A stretch of 64,000 nt of DNA from Paenibacillus sp. FSL R5-0623 (GTDB lineage: Bacteria; Bacillota; Bacilli; Paenibacillales; Paenibacillaceae), in contig NZ_CP150233.1 in assembly GCF_037974265.1 (NCBI RefSeq), forward strand, positions 5,146,001-5,210,000, read 5' to 3'. Shown here one piece after another: positions 7,656 to 16,497 of this stretch. Under the pieces are notes generated by a model. It was given only the letters and a program-made list of their open reading frames with translations. It was not told the DNA's origin and ran no database searches. The stretch's first letter is position 1, and each line of letters opens with the position of its first letter. A program made the translations under genes and the position numbers.

Positions 7656-9026
7656 ATGAACAGACCTCATACCAAGAAAGATTTCTCCGTGGAGGAGATC
7701 ACCGAACAACTCGTGCAACATGTGCAATCCCGGAACCTTCCCGATTTCTATACATTGGTGAAAGAACTGCATCCCTACGACCTCTCACTCGTATATAAAA
7801 AGTTTCCTGAAGAAGAAACCAATCGGTTTCTGCTCCTGTTCAAACCCGATGCTCTGGCGGATCTCGCCGAGACACTGAAGCTGCACGAACAGATTCAACT
7901 GTTTGAACGACTTGGGCCGGAACGAACACTTGAAGTCATGCAGCAGATGGACAAAAGTGATCTGATTCGGTTCATGCACGATTTGCCTGCCAAACGCAGA
8001 GAAGAATTGCTGTCCAATATGAACCTGGATCACTCTGCCATTATCCGATCCGTGCTTAATTACCCGCCGGAGACGGCAGGACGCATCATGACAGATCAAT
8101 ATCGGACCCTGCTCGCTCATGAGACAGCCAAGGAAGCCTTACGACAATCGCAAGGTACCATGCATATCTCAGCCTCCAGTTATCTCTATGTAACCGACAA
8201 TGAAGGCAAACTGGTCGGTGTCGTGAGTTATCGATCCCTTGCCTTGGCTGACGATAAGACCCAGGTTGAAGAACTGATGACCCGGCGGGTGATCCACGCA
8301 ACCGTAGATATGGACCAGGAAGAAGCAGCGCAGCTTCTACAGCGTTATGAGTTCATTGCACTTCCGGTGGTGGATGAAAATCACAGATTATGCGGTATCA
8401 TTCAGATGGATGATGTCATCGATATTATTATGAATGAAGCAAGTGAAGATTTGGCCAAGATGGGTGGTGGCGGTAAAGATATCGACTTTGATACCAAACC
8501 ACTCGTGGCCGTCAGACGCAGGCTTCCTTGGCTCATCTTGCTACTATTGATTGGATTAATCTCAGGAAGTATCGTGGATTTTTTCGAAGATACATTGAAT
8601 CAGGTTGTAGCGCTGGCATTTTTCATGCCGATGATTGCGGGTATGACGGGGAACACAGGGACGCAGTCTCTGGCTGTTGTGGTACGTGGATTAATCGGAC
8701 GCAAACTCGACAAAGCCACCGTACTCGCACTGATTGGTCGGGAGATCAAGGTAGGCATAATGATTGGCTTGGTATGTGGATTGCTGATTACTGTCATCGC
8801 TTATTTCTGGCAAGGGGACTGGTTACTCGGCGCCATTATTGGGGTATCTCTGTTCCTCACTCTTGTCATTGGTACACTGACCGGTACATGCATCCCGCTT
8901 CTACTTAGTCGTTTCAAAGTCGACCCGGCTGTTGCCTCTGGCCCGTTAATCACCACATTGAATGATATCTTGTCCCTGTTTATCTATTTTGGCATCGCCA
9001 CACGTTTCCTCGATGCCTTGATGTAA
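7656..9026 (+). CDS. mgtE: magnesium transporter MgtE
   Basis: The 456-residue protein has the full MgtE architecture. The N-terminal helical domain (about 20-130) is followed by two CBS domains (about 135-255), where TDQYRTLLAHETAKEALR and MTRRVIHATVDMDQEEAAQ mark their starts. A plug helix and five membrane helices follow (about 285-455). The pore region PMIAGMTGNTGTQSLAVVVR matches the conserved MgtE signature. The ribosome binding site AAAGGAG lies 7 nt from the ATG. Only about 120 nt separate it from the divergent AlkD gene, and I see no M-box riboswitch in that space, so control may be only through the cytosolic magnesium-sensing domain. Confidence 0.96.
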   Translation: MNRPHTKKDFSVEEITEQLVQHVQSRNLPDFYTLVKELHPYDLSLVYKKFPEEETNRFLLLFKPDALADLAETLKLHEQIQLFERLGPERTLEVMQQMDKSDLIRFMHDLPAKRREELLSNMNLDHSAIIRSVLNYPPETAGRIMTDQYRTLLAHETAKEALRQSQGTMHISASSYLYVTDNEGKLVGVVSYRSLALADDKTQVEELMTRRVIHATVDMDQEEAAQLLQRYEFIALPVVDENHRLCGIIQMDDVIDIIMNEASEDLAKMGGGGKDIDFDTKPLVAVRRRLPWLILLLLIGLISGSIVDFFEDTLNQVVALAFFMPMIAGMTGNTGTQSLAVVVRGLIGRKLDKATVLALIGREIKVGIMIGLVCGLLITVIAYFWQGDWLLGAIIGVSLFLTLVIGTLTGTCIPLLLSRFKVDPAVASGPLITTLNDILSLFIYFGIATRFLDALM

Positions 9027-9044
9027 ATAAGTTGTGCGTACAAC

Positions 9045-9083
9045 AAAACAGACCTGATCCTGATGAGATCAAGGTCTGTTTTT
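9045..9083. terminator. bidirectional terminator between mgtE and mmsB
   Basis: AACAGACCTTGATC-type arms face each other (ACAGACCTGATC and GATCAAGGTCTGT) around a short loop, with an A-run on the left and a T-run on the right. It can stop both mgtE and the convergent sugar importer operon. Confidence 0.8.
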
Positions 9084-9097
9084 CATTTTATCAAGTT

Positions 9098-10261
9098 TTA
9101 CGCTGATCTTTTATTTTTATTATAGATATCAAACGCTACAGCGAGCAGCAGTACCAATCCCTTAATCCCCTGTTGCCAGTCAATACCGAGACCAATCAGG
9201 GACATCCCGTTATTCAGCACACCCATAACCAAACCACCGATGATGGCACCAAATACGGTACCTATACCCCCTGAAGCGGAAGCACCACCGATGAAGCAGG
9301 CCGCAATGGCATCCAGCTCGAAGTTAGTACCCGCTCTTGGCGTAGCCGCATTCAGACGTGCGGCGAAGATCAACCCGGATACTGCGGCAAGTGTACCCAT
9401 GTTCACGAAAACCCAGAAGGTTACCTTTTTTGTTTTGACCCCAGACAGACCTGCGGCCTTCTCATTACCTCCAAGCGCATACACATGCCGTCCCATGACA
9501 GTACGATTCATAACGAAGGAGTACACAACGATCAGGACAAAGAGCAGGACCAGGATATTCGGAATACCTGCATAACTTGCGAGTACAAACGTAAACAGAT
9601 TTGTCACAACAGCCACCACAATCAACTTGAGCAAAAACAGTCCCTGTGACACAACCTCGAATCCATATTTTCGCTGGGAACGGCGTTCCCGCAGTTCATT
9701 GACAATGTACCAGACGGTGAGCACAAGACCCACAATGATCGATACCAGACCGAAACCTGAGAATTGAATGTCCGCCAGGAAGCCCGAGCTTATTTTCTGG
9801 AAACCACCCGGGAAAGGAGAAATCGATTGCCCCTCCAGGACAATCATCGTTAAGCCGCGGAATAGCAACATGCCTGCCAGCGTCACGATAAATGCCGGAA
9901 TCCGCACATAGGCGATCCAGAAGCCTTGCCATGCACCGATCAAAGCCCCAACCAACAAGGAAGCGATGACTGCAAGCCAAGCCGGAAGCTGCCAATCAAC
10001 CATCATAATCGCAGCAACGGCACCAACAAAGGCTGCAATGGAACCAACAGACAGGTCAATATGCCCGGTAATGATGACCAGCACCATTCCGATCGCCAGC
10101 ACCAGAATGTAGCTGTTCTGCAAAATCAAATTCGTAATATTAATCGGCTTGAGCAACAGCCCGCCTGTAAGTACCTCGAACAAGAGCATAATCACTACCA
10201 GGGCAATAATCATGCCGTATTGACGGATATTATTTTTGAACAGTTTTGTTATCATTTCCAT
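9098..10261 (-). CDS. mmsB: multiple-monosaccharide ABC transporter permease
   Basis: The 387-residue permease belongs to the RbsC/XylH/GguB family. It has about ten membrane helices and the conserved segments VLVIITGHIDLSVGSIAAFV (near residue 60) and GGASASGGIGTVFGAIIGGL (near 325). A charged cytoplasmic loop NELRERRSQRKYG sits in the middle, a feature of the xylose/multi-sugar branch. The start has GGAGG 8 nt upstream. It overlaps the 3' end of the ATPase gene by 32 nt and is the last gene of the importer operon. Confidence 0.93.
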   Translation of the reverse strand: MEMITKLFKNNIRQYGMIIALVVIMLLFEVLTGGLLLKPINITNLILQNSYILVLAIGMVLVIITGHIDLSVGSIAAFVGAVAAIMMVDWQLPAWLAVIASLLVGALIGAWQGFWIAYVRIPAFIVTLAGMLLFRGLTMIVLEGQSISPFPGGFQKISSGFLADIQFSGFGLVSIIVGLVLTVWYIVNELRERRSQRKYGFEVVSQGLFLLKLIVVAVVTNLFTFVLASYAGIPNILVLLFVLIVVYSFVMNRTVMGRHVYALGGNEKAAGLSGVKTKKVTFWVFVNMGTLAAVSGLIFAARLNAATPRAGTNFELDAIAACFIGGASASGGIGTVFGAIIGGLVMGVLNNGMSLIGLGIDWQQGIKGLVLLLAVAFDIYNKNKRSA

Positions 10262-11795
10262 GCTTGCCGCCTCCAGACTTGGTCATATATCTCATCAACG
10301 TTTCCTGCGATGCTTGTTCCCGGCTGACTTCACCGGTGATTCGCCCGGCATTCATCACATAGATCCGGTCACACAGGCCAAGAACCTCCGGAAGCTCGGA
10401 TGAGATTACCAGTACACCCTTGCCTTCAGCAGCAAGCCGATGAATGATCGTATAGATTTCGAATTTCGCTCCCACATCAATACCGCGGGTAGGTTCATCC
10501 AGGATAAGGATATCCGGTCCGGCAAAAATCCATTTGCTGAGCACCACTTTTTGCTGGTTGCCTCCACTCAGATTACCGGTCTTCTGCAAAATACTTGGTG
10601 CTTTGATGTTCATGCTTTTTTTCATCTTTTCCGCCACCAGTACTTCTTCACGCTCGTTCACTACTGCGTTTCGCGTCAGCTTGCTCAGACCCGTTAAGGA
10701 AATATTGCGCTTGATGTCATCCATCAGAATGAGTCCGTATTCCTTGCGGTCTTCTGTCACATAAGCAAACCCGTTCTGAATAGCCTCTGTGACAGTATTG
10801 TTGTGGATCGGTTTACCATTCTTAATGAGTTGACCCGAAATATTCCGGCCATAGGATTTGCCAAAGATACTCATGGCAAGCTCGGTACGCCCAGCGCCCA
10901 TCAGCCCGGCAATACCTACAATCTCACCACGTCTGATATTCATATGGATCTGATCCAGTACTTTCCGCTCGGCATGATGTTCGTGATATACCGTCCAGTC
11001 CTTTACCTCAAGGATAACTTCACCAATGGTCGCATGACGCTCCGGATAACGGCTGGTGAGATCACGTCCTACCATTCCGCTAATAATCCGGTCCTCCGTC
11101 ACTTTTTCCTTCTTCATATCCAATGTCTCAATTGTCTTGCCATCCCGTAAAATGGTCACGGAATCAGATACCTTGGATACCTCATTCAGCTTGTGTGAGA
11201 TCAGGATACAGGCGATGCCTTGTTTCTTGAATTCCAGCATCAATTGCAGCAGGTTTTCACTGTCGTCCTCGTTCAACGCAGCGGTTGGCTCATCCAGAAT
11301 AAGCAGCCGCACCTTTTTGGAGAGCGCTTTCGCAATTTCGACCAGTTGCTGCTTGCCTACCCCGATGCTGGATACCAGCGTGTTTGGATTTTCGCTCAGT
11401 CCCACCTTCGAGAGCAGTTCCCGTGTACCTACAAAAGTTTCCTTCCAGTTGACAATGCCTCTGTTGGCACGTTCATTGCCCAGATATATATTTTCCGCAA
11501 TCGAAAGGTAGGGAATCAGGGCCAACTCCTGATGGATAATGACGATCCCCAGATCCTCGCTCTGCTTAATATCCTTGAACTCACACTTTTTGCCCTGAAA
11601 TAAAATGTCGCCTTCATACGTGCCATGTGGATATACACCACTCAACACCTTCATCAACGTAGATTTACCTGCGCCATTTTCACCACATATGGAATGAATC
11701 TCGCCTTCACGGACTTTCAGATTGACATTTTCCAGCGCTTTGACGCCAGGAAAGGTTTTGGTGATGTTTTTCATTTCCAGAATGATTCCGGCCAT
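10230..11795 (-). CDS. mmsA: multiple-monosaccharide ABC transporter ATP-binding protein
   Basis: This is a tandem ABC ATPase of 521 residues. The first half has Walker A GENGAGKST, a signature region SIGVGKQQLVEIAKAL and Walker B LLILDEPTAAL. The second half has the degenerate Walker A GLMGAGRTE that is normal for sugar ATPases of this class, then LSGGNQQKVVLSKW and ILILDEPTRGIDVGAK. It energises import by the adjacent permease. GAAGGAG lies 8 nt before the ATG at 11795, so this start is preferred over one at 11813. Confidence 0.94.
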   Translation of the reverse strand: MAGIILEMKNITKTFPGVKALENVNLKVREGEIHSICGENGAGKSTLMKVLSGVYPHGTYEGDILFQGKKCEFKDIKQSEDLGIVIIHQELALIPYLSIAENIYLGNERANRGIVNWKETFVGTRELLSKVGLSENPNTLVSSIGVGKQQLVEIAKALSKKVRLLILDEPTAALNEDDSENLLQLMLEFKKQGIACILISHKLNEVSKVSDSVTILRDGKTIETLDMKKEKVTEDRIISGMVGRDLTSRYPERHATIGEVILEVKDWTVYHEHHAERKVLDQIHMNIRRGEIVGIAGLMGAGRTELAMSIFGKSYGRNISGQLIKNGKPIHNNTVTEAIQNGFAYVTEDRKEYGLILMDDIKRNISLTGLSKLTRNAVVNEREEVLVAEKMKKSMNIKAPSILQKTGNLSGGNQQKVVLSKWIFAGPDILILDEPTRGIDVGAKFEIYTIIHRLAAEGKGVLVISSELPEVLGLCDRIYVMNAGRITGEVSREQASQETLMRYMTKSGGGKHGNDNKTVQK

Positions 11796-11816
11796 GGGAT
11801 GTGCTCCTTCCATTTA

Positions 11817-12902
11817 TTATTTCAGTCCGATTTCTTCCTTCGTGTAATACTTGGTACCAACGATATCTTGCTCCACATTTGTACGATCCACGGAGATGGG
11901 ATCCAAGAGATACGCCGGAACAACCTCAATACCGTTGTTATATGATGTTGTATCATTAACTTCCGCCTGTTTTCCTTGCAAAATGCTATTGGCCATCTCT
12001 ACCGTCTTCTCCGCTAGCTTCCGCGTATCCTTGAACACCGTCTGCGTCTGTTCCCCGGCCACAATCGACTTGATCGAGGCAAGTTCGGCATCCTGTCCTG
12101 TAATAACGGGCAGCGGTTTGTTCGAAGTACCGTAACCAATCCCTTTCAAGGATGAGATGATACCAATACTGATTCCATCATAAGGAGATAATACTGCATC
12201 TAGATTATCACCCGAGTAATAAGCACTCAGCAGGTTATCCATCCGTGACTGGGCCAGTGCCCCGTCCCAGCGCAAGGTCGCAATCTGGGCCATCGTCATC
12301 TGCTTGCTGCGTACCACCAGTTTGCCAGAATCGATGTACGGCTTTAGGACAGACATCGCACCGTCGAAGAAGAAGTAGGCGTTATTATCATCAGGAGAGC
12401 CGCCAAACAGCTCAATGTTATACGGTCCTTTTCCATCCTTGAGCCCAAGCTTTTGTTCGATGTAGGAGGCTTGAAGCACACCCACCTTAAAATTGTCGAA
12501 CGTGGCATAATAGGTTAAATAAGGCGTATTGCGAATGAGCCGATCATACGAGATCACTTGTATCCCTTCGTCATGCGCTTTCTTGATTACATCCGTTAAT
12601 GTGTTGCCATCCACGGACGCGATGACCATCACATCCACACCTTTGGTGATCATGTTTTCAATCTGTGAAATCTGATTTTCGACCACATCCTCAGCATACT
12701 GAAGATCGGTTTTGTACCCCTGCTCCTGAAACAGACGGACCATGTTCTCCCCGTCGCCTACCCATCGCTCTGATGATTTGGTTGGCATCGATATACCGAC
12801 ATATCCCTTCTCCTTGCTGCCTGGACCACTCTCTGCCAGATTGCAGGCCGAGAGCATCAAAGTCATCACCAGAAACAAGATGAGCATTGCTCCTTTTTTC
12901 AT
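11817..12902 (-). CDS. chvE: multiple-monosaccharide-binding lipoprotein (ChvE-like)
   Basis: This 361-residue periplasmic-binding-protein-fold lipoprotein has a signal peptide with lipobox LMLSAC at about residue 20. The mature part closely follows the ChvE pattern: VGISMPTKSSERW, QISQIENMITKGVDVMVIAS, ISYDRLIRNT and YYATFDNFKVGVLQA. ChvE proteins bind several aldoses such as xylose, glucose, galactose and arabinose. The ATG at 12902 has GAGGAAAGGGG upstream, while a longer frame to 12977 lacks this. It is the first gene of the chvE-mmsA-mmsB operon (21 nt to mmsA). It is downstream of the three-component sensor operon and probably controlled by it. Confidence 0.94.
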   Translation of the reverse strand: MKKGAMLILFLVMTLMLSACNLAESGPGSKEKGYVGISMPTKSSERWVGDGENMVRLFQEQGYKTDLQYAEDVVENQISQIENMITKGVDVMVIASVDGNTLTDVIKKAHDEGIQVISYDRLIRNTPYLTYYATFDNFKVGVLQASYIEQKLGLKDGKGPYNIELFGGSPDDNNAYFFFDGAMSVLKPYIDSGKLVVRSKQMTMAQIATLRWDGALAQSRMDNLLSAYYSGDNLDAVLSPYDGISIGIISSLKGIGYGTSNKPLPVITGQDAELASIKSIVAGEQTQTVFKDTRKLAEKTVEMANSILQGKQAEVNDTTSYNNGIEVVPAYLLDPISVDRTNVEQDIVGTKYYTKEEIGLK

Positions 12903-13076
12903 ATGAAGTTCCCCTTTCCTCACGTCATACGGTTCTGAATGAGTTATAAGATAACGCTTACAATACATGTAGTGCATCCTGTTGCTTGCTGTTCCTGTCT
13001 GAGACTAATGGTAGCATTCGAGATGCCGCAAGGTCTTTGCACGTTTTGAACCTTTTTTATAAAAATTTAACTTTTG

Positions 13077-13092
13077 ATGGAAACGCTTAAAG
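13077..13092. promoter_or_regulatory. candidate CcpA box upstream of chvE operon
   Basis: The sequence ATGGAAACGCTTAAAG matches the cre consensus WTGNAANCGNWWNCAW at 14 of 16 positions, with mismatches at positions 14 and 16. It lies about 175 nt upstream of the chvE start, next to an AT-rich stretch with a TATAAA box on the minus strand. Catabolite repression of a sugar importer would be expected. Confidence 0.45.
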
Positions 13093-13126
13093 TACAATTG
13101 TGACCCATGAGATACCATTCCAGAGA

Positions 13127-13175
13127 CAAAAAAAGGACATGCTCCACTTCGCTTCACACGAAGTAGAACATATCC
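13127..13175 (-). terminator. terminator of the sensor operon
   Basis: On the minus strand a 17-bp stem with some G-T pairs (GGATATGTTCTACTTCG and CGAAGTGGAGCATGTCC) is followed by seven T. It lies 45 nt after the response regulator stop and separates this operon from the importer operon. Confidence 0.82.
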
Positions 13176-13219
13176 ATCTCACTCATCACACGTCTGAATG
13201 AACAACTGTAATACGATAT

Positions 13220-14542
13220 TTAATTCGCGGAAGGATGATAAGCCGTTCCCCCGTTCTTTCGATACTGCACTGGCGAAATGCCCATTGTTTTCTTAAATGC
13301 AGTGCTGAAATAATGCTGGGTATCATAACCTACACGCTCAGCTATGGTGTGGATCGGCAGTGTTGTTGAGTCTAATAACTGTATCGCCTTGCGAATGCGA
13401 GCATGCGTGACAAGCGTGACAAAGGAATCATTCAGCTCTTTCTTCAGCACACGGCTAAGATATACGGCAGATACTTGTAGACGGGAAGCAAGCGATTCCA
13501 GGGTCAGTTCCCGCTCGGCATACTCTTCGTGAATAAGTTGTCTTGCACGGCGAACCAGAGGGGACAACTGCACTTCCCCGTACACCCGTTCACGGCAATG
13601 ACGGTACGTATCCGGCGTTTCTTCCAGTGTCCCTGTATGTGTCTCCACATGAGCATGAATGGCAATATTCAGGCAAGAACTGATCTGCTGTTCCAGAAGG
13701 GGCTCTATTTCTTCAGGAGCTTCCTGCCACAGACACATGCCGATCAACCCGCTTACGTCCCGAAACAGGACATGCGGCAGGTCCCCCAGCAGTTCACTGA
13801 TTATATTTTCCACTGCAAACAGAAACAACTGACGATCATTCTCTCTCAGTATCGTCTGACGAGCTTCAGCGGCGGGCCAGCGAACGACCCCGACCTGCAC
13901 AGGTGGGGCGGCGGGCAACCGCAAAAACACAAGCTGCTCCGTCAAATTTCTTCCCTCAGCCTGCCCCTCCAGCCATTCCAGCATAAATCGCTGGCGAAGC
14001 AACGGGATATTACGTTCAATCTGATGAGCTGCCTGTTGTACATATGCCGTCCTCTGGTGCTCTTCAGTAAGTCGCTGATGCAATCGCTCAAGTGCAGCAT
14101 GTAATTGTTCTGCTTGCACAGGCTTTAAGATGTAATCCTCTACGCCAAGACGAACCGCCTCCTGCGCATATGCAAATTCATCATGTCCCGAGATGATCAG
14201 GTAACGACAGCCCGGGCACTTCTGCTGAAGGGCACGGATTAGTTCGATTCCGTTCAGGAATGGCATATTCATGTCAACGAGAACAATATCCACCCCCAAG
14301 TCAGCCGCCCGTTCCAGCGCTTCCTCGCCATCTTCCGCTTCACCAACAACCTCCATCCCAAGCGTTGTCCAGTCAATGGCATCTCGAATCCCCTCACGAA
14401 TGATCGGTTCATCATCAGCGATGAGCACGCGGTATTTCTTCGCCACATGGCTATCCGGCGTAATCTCCATTACTGTGGTTGATGCGGATGTCTCATCTGT
14501 TTCAGTGGAAGTTGTCACGGTCGATTTTATGAATTTTCCCAT
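13220..14542 (-). CDS. AraC-type response regulator (YesN family)
   Basis: The 440-residue protein has a receiver domain at about 37-155 (VLIADDEPIIREGIRDAI, phospho-acceptor aspartate in DIVLVDMNMPFLNG, conserved lysine in DYILKPVQ). A middle region of unknown fold follows. A C-terminal pair of AraC-type helix-turn-helix motifs spans about 335-435 (ESLASRLQVSAVYLSRVLKK and IAERVGYDTQHYFSTAFKK). The first 36 residues before the receiver are Thr/Ser-rich and not typical. The start is supported by AGGAGAG 4 nt upstream and overlaps the kinase gene by 16 nt. It most likely activates the adjacent ChvE/MmsAB importer, since that operon lies directly downstream. Confidence 0.93.
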   Translation of the reverse strand: MGKFIKSTVTTSTETDETSASTTVMEITPDSHVAKKYRVLIADDEPIIREGIRDAIDWTTLGMEVVGEAEDGEEALERAADLGVDIVLVDMNMPFLNGIELIRALQQKCPGCRYLIISGHDEFAYAQEAVRLGVEDYILKPVQAEQLHAALERLHQRLTEEHQRTAYVQQAAHQIERNIPLLRQRFMLEWLEGQAEGRNLTEQLVFLRLPAAPPVQVGVVRWPAAEARQTILRENDRQLFLFAVENIISELLGDLPHVLFRDVSGLIGMCLWQEAPEEIEPLLEQQISSCLNIAIHAHVETHTGTLEETPDTYRHCRERVYGEVQLSPLVRRARQLIHEEYAERELTLESLASRLQVSAVYLSRVLKKELNDSFVTLVTHARIRKAIQLLDSTTLPIHTIAERVGYDTQHYFSTAFKKTMGISPVQYRKNGGTAYHPSAN

Positions 14543-16497
14543 TCACTCTCCTGCCTCTCTTCGTTATTGATTTGCTTGGTTGGTGGGAGCTCTCGCATCA
14601 ACGGATGAATGATGGTCACACTAGTCCCTTCGCCTTCCCGGCTCTCCAGCACAATACCGTATTCATCGCCAAAGGACAGCCGGAGACGGGCCTGCACATT
14701 CAACATTCCATAACTTTTGCCTGTCGTCCCAGGCGAAGACGCTTCCAAACTGGCCAAAGGAGCTTCGAGCAGATGCTGCATCTCGGCAAGCCGTTCGTTG
14801 GACATGCCTGCTCCATTATCCTGAACGGTCAGCAGCAGTCTGTTATGTTCCAATCTGGCCTCCACCCGAATGTGTCCCGGCCCACGCCTGCCCTTGATTC
14901 CATGATAGATTGCATTCTCTATCAGGGGCTGAAGTAGCAGCTTTAACACAAAAAGGTCCCGCAGTTCCTCTGGAATATTCAATGTATACTGAAGACGATC
15001 GCGGTATCGTGTCTGCTGAATTTGCATATAGCTGGTCATATGCTCAATCTCGGAATGCAGCGGAATGTAATCCTGTCCTTTACTAAGCCCTATACGAAAT
15101 AATCGAGATAACGCACCAACCATGCCGGATACATCTTCTGCACCCTCTTTGCGTGCCATCCAATGAATTGTATCCAAGGTATTGTACAAAAAGTGTGGTT
15201 TGATATGCTCCTGCAAACTTCGCATTTCAGCGTCGCGTTTCTGCCGCTCCCGCAATTCATTAAGTGATATCAGTTGTCGAATCTGTACCAGCATTCGGTT
15301 ATAACTGTTGCCAAGCATGCCAATCTCGTCAGCCCGGTCGCTCCAGCGACCTGGTCTGAGATTGCCGGTCTCCGCCCTGCGCATATAGGACATGAGCCGG
15401 AAAATGGGCTGAGCAATGGAACGGGAGAACCATAAAGAGGCGCTCAGGCCAAACAAACACACCACAAATACAAAGCTAACCACGTAAAACTGGATTTGGC
15501 GTACTTCGGATATCGAGTCTCTCGTGGGAAATACCCCTACCGTTCTCCAACCCGTAAAGGTAGACGACTGATACATGAATAATAACGTTCCACCTTCTGT
15601 ATCGGCGGTAAATGTTCCACTCTCACCGGAGGGGAACCAGTCTGTGGGAATGTGTTCTATTAGCGGGTGCTCCGGCTTATATACACTTTGACCTTCTGCA
15701 TCCGTCACCATCACATAACCGGATTTCCCCAAGGTTACATTACGGGCAGCCTGAGAGACGGACCTTAGTTTAAGATCAATCATAATAACACCCCGCACAC
15801 GTCCTGACACTTCATCCGTTATGGAACGTGCAACCGATACAATCTCATCATCCTTGTACCGTACATGTGTCGTGAGATTACGCTCTTTCGGCTGACCCAA
15901 CACCATGAAGATGCCCGGATTGGCCGAAGCTTTTTGATACCAATTTTCCTGAATCAGGCTCTGTTCCGCTCGGGGATACATCTCGTTGCTAATATAGTCA
16001 CCACTTGCATTGACGAGAACAATCCCGGCGATTTCAGGATACAATGTTGTGAATCCCTGCAAGGTTTGTTTGATACCATATAACCGATTTTGCTCCGTTT
16101 CGGTAATTGTGTCCATGGTCATCGGTTCGATGCCTGCATCATCATTCGGTGGCATTTTGTCGTTCAAAAAAGCCTCAATATCCGGGTCAAATGCAATCAG
16201 ATAGGTCATATTCTGCAAATTCTCCATTTTGCTGTTCAGAGCTTCATTCACTTTGCCAATCAGTTGCATGGTATGCCCTTCAACCTGTCGCTCAACTACC
16301 CGCTCCACCGTCCAGTTCACAAGCAACCCAAGCCCTACGGAAGGTACAATGGCAAATAGCAGAAAAAGCAGCATCAGCTGGTACCGAAGGGGCATATTAC
16401 GCAAGCGTAAACGCCGAATCCCATTCTTAAAAGTTGAGAGAATTGCTCTCCTGCTCCAAGGCCTTGGACTCTTGAAATCCTCCTTGTTATTTGGCAT
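14527..16497 (-). CDS. sensor histidine kinase (YesM/LytS-like)
   Basis: The 656-residue membrane kinase has a first helix at about 30-52 (LFLLFAIVPSVGLGLLVNW) and an extracellular Cache-like sensor of about 280 residues. A second helix at about 330-355 leads into a HAMP segment. The His_kinase domain has LQEHIKPHFLYNTLDTIHWM, where the histidine of HFLYN is phosphorylated. The ATPase domain has ENAIYHGIKG, DNGAGM and KSYGMLNVQARL. The reading frame begins at 16512, but GGATG before the ATG at 16497 is the better site. The start overlaps the upstream sugar-binding-protein gene, giving a three-gene coupled unit. Confidence 0.93.
   Translation of the reverse strand: MPNNKEDFKSPRPWSRRAILSTFKNGIRRLRLRNMPLRYQLMLLFLLFAIVPSVGLGLLVNWTVERVVERQVEGHTMQLIGKVNEALNSKMENLQNMTYLIAFDPDIEAFLNDKMPPNDDAGIEPMTMDTITETEQNRLYGIKQTLQGFTTLYPEIAGIVLVNASGDYISNEMYPRAEQSLIQENWYQKASANPGIFMVLGQPKERNLTTHVRYKDDEIVSVARSITDEVSGRVRGVIMIDLKLRSVSQAARNVTLGKSGYVMVTDAEGQSVYKPEHPLIEHIPTDWFPSGESGTFTADTEGGTLLFMYQSSTFTGWRTVGVFPTRDSISEVRQIQFYVVSFVFVVCLFGLSASLWFSRSIAQPIFRLMSYMRRAETGNLRPGRWSDRADEIGMLGNSYNRMLVQIRQLISLNELRERQKRDAEMRSLQEHIKPHFLYNTLDTIHWMARKEGAEDVSGMVGALSRLFRIGLSKGQDYIPLHSEIEHMTSYMQIQQTRYRDRLQYTLNIPEELRDLFVLKLLLQPLIENAIYHGIKGRRGPGHIRVEARLEHNRLLLTVQDNGAGMSNERLAEMQHLLEAPLASLEASSPGTTGKSYGMLNVQARLRLSFGDEYGIVLESREGEGTSVTIIHPLMRELPPTKQINNEERQESEWENS

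Noticed and set aside
9926..11945. Several plus-strand frames of 85-151 codons opposite the sugar importer genes
   Set aside because: All are antisense to well-supported mms genes, lack ribosome binding sites and show no domain.
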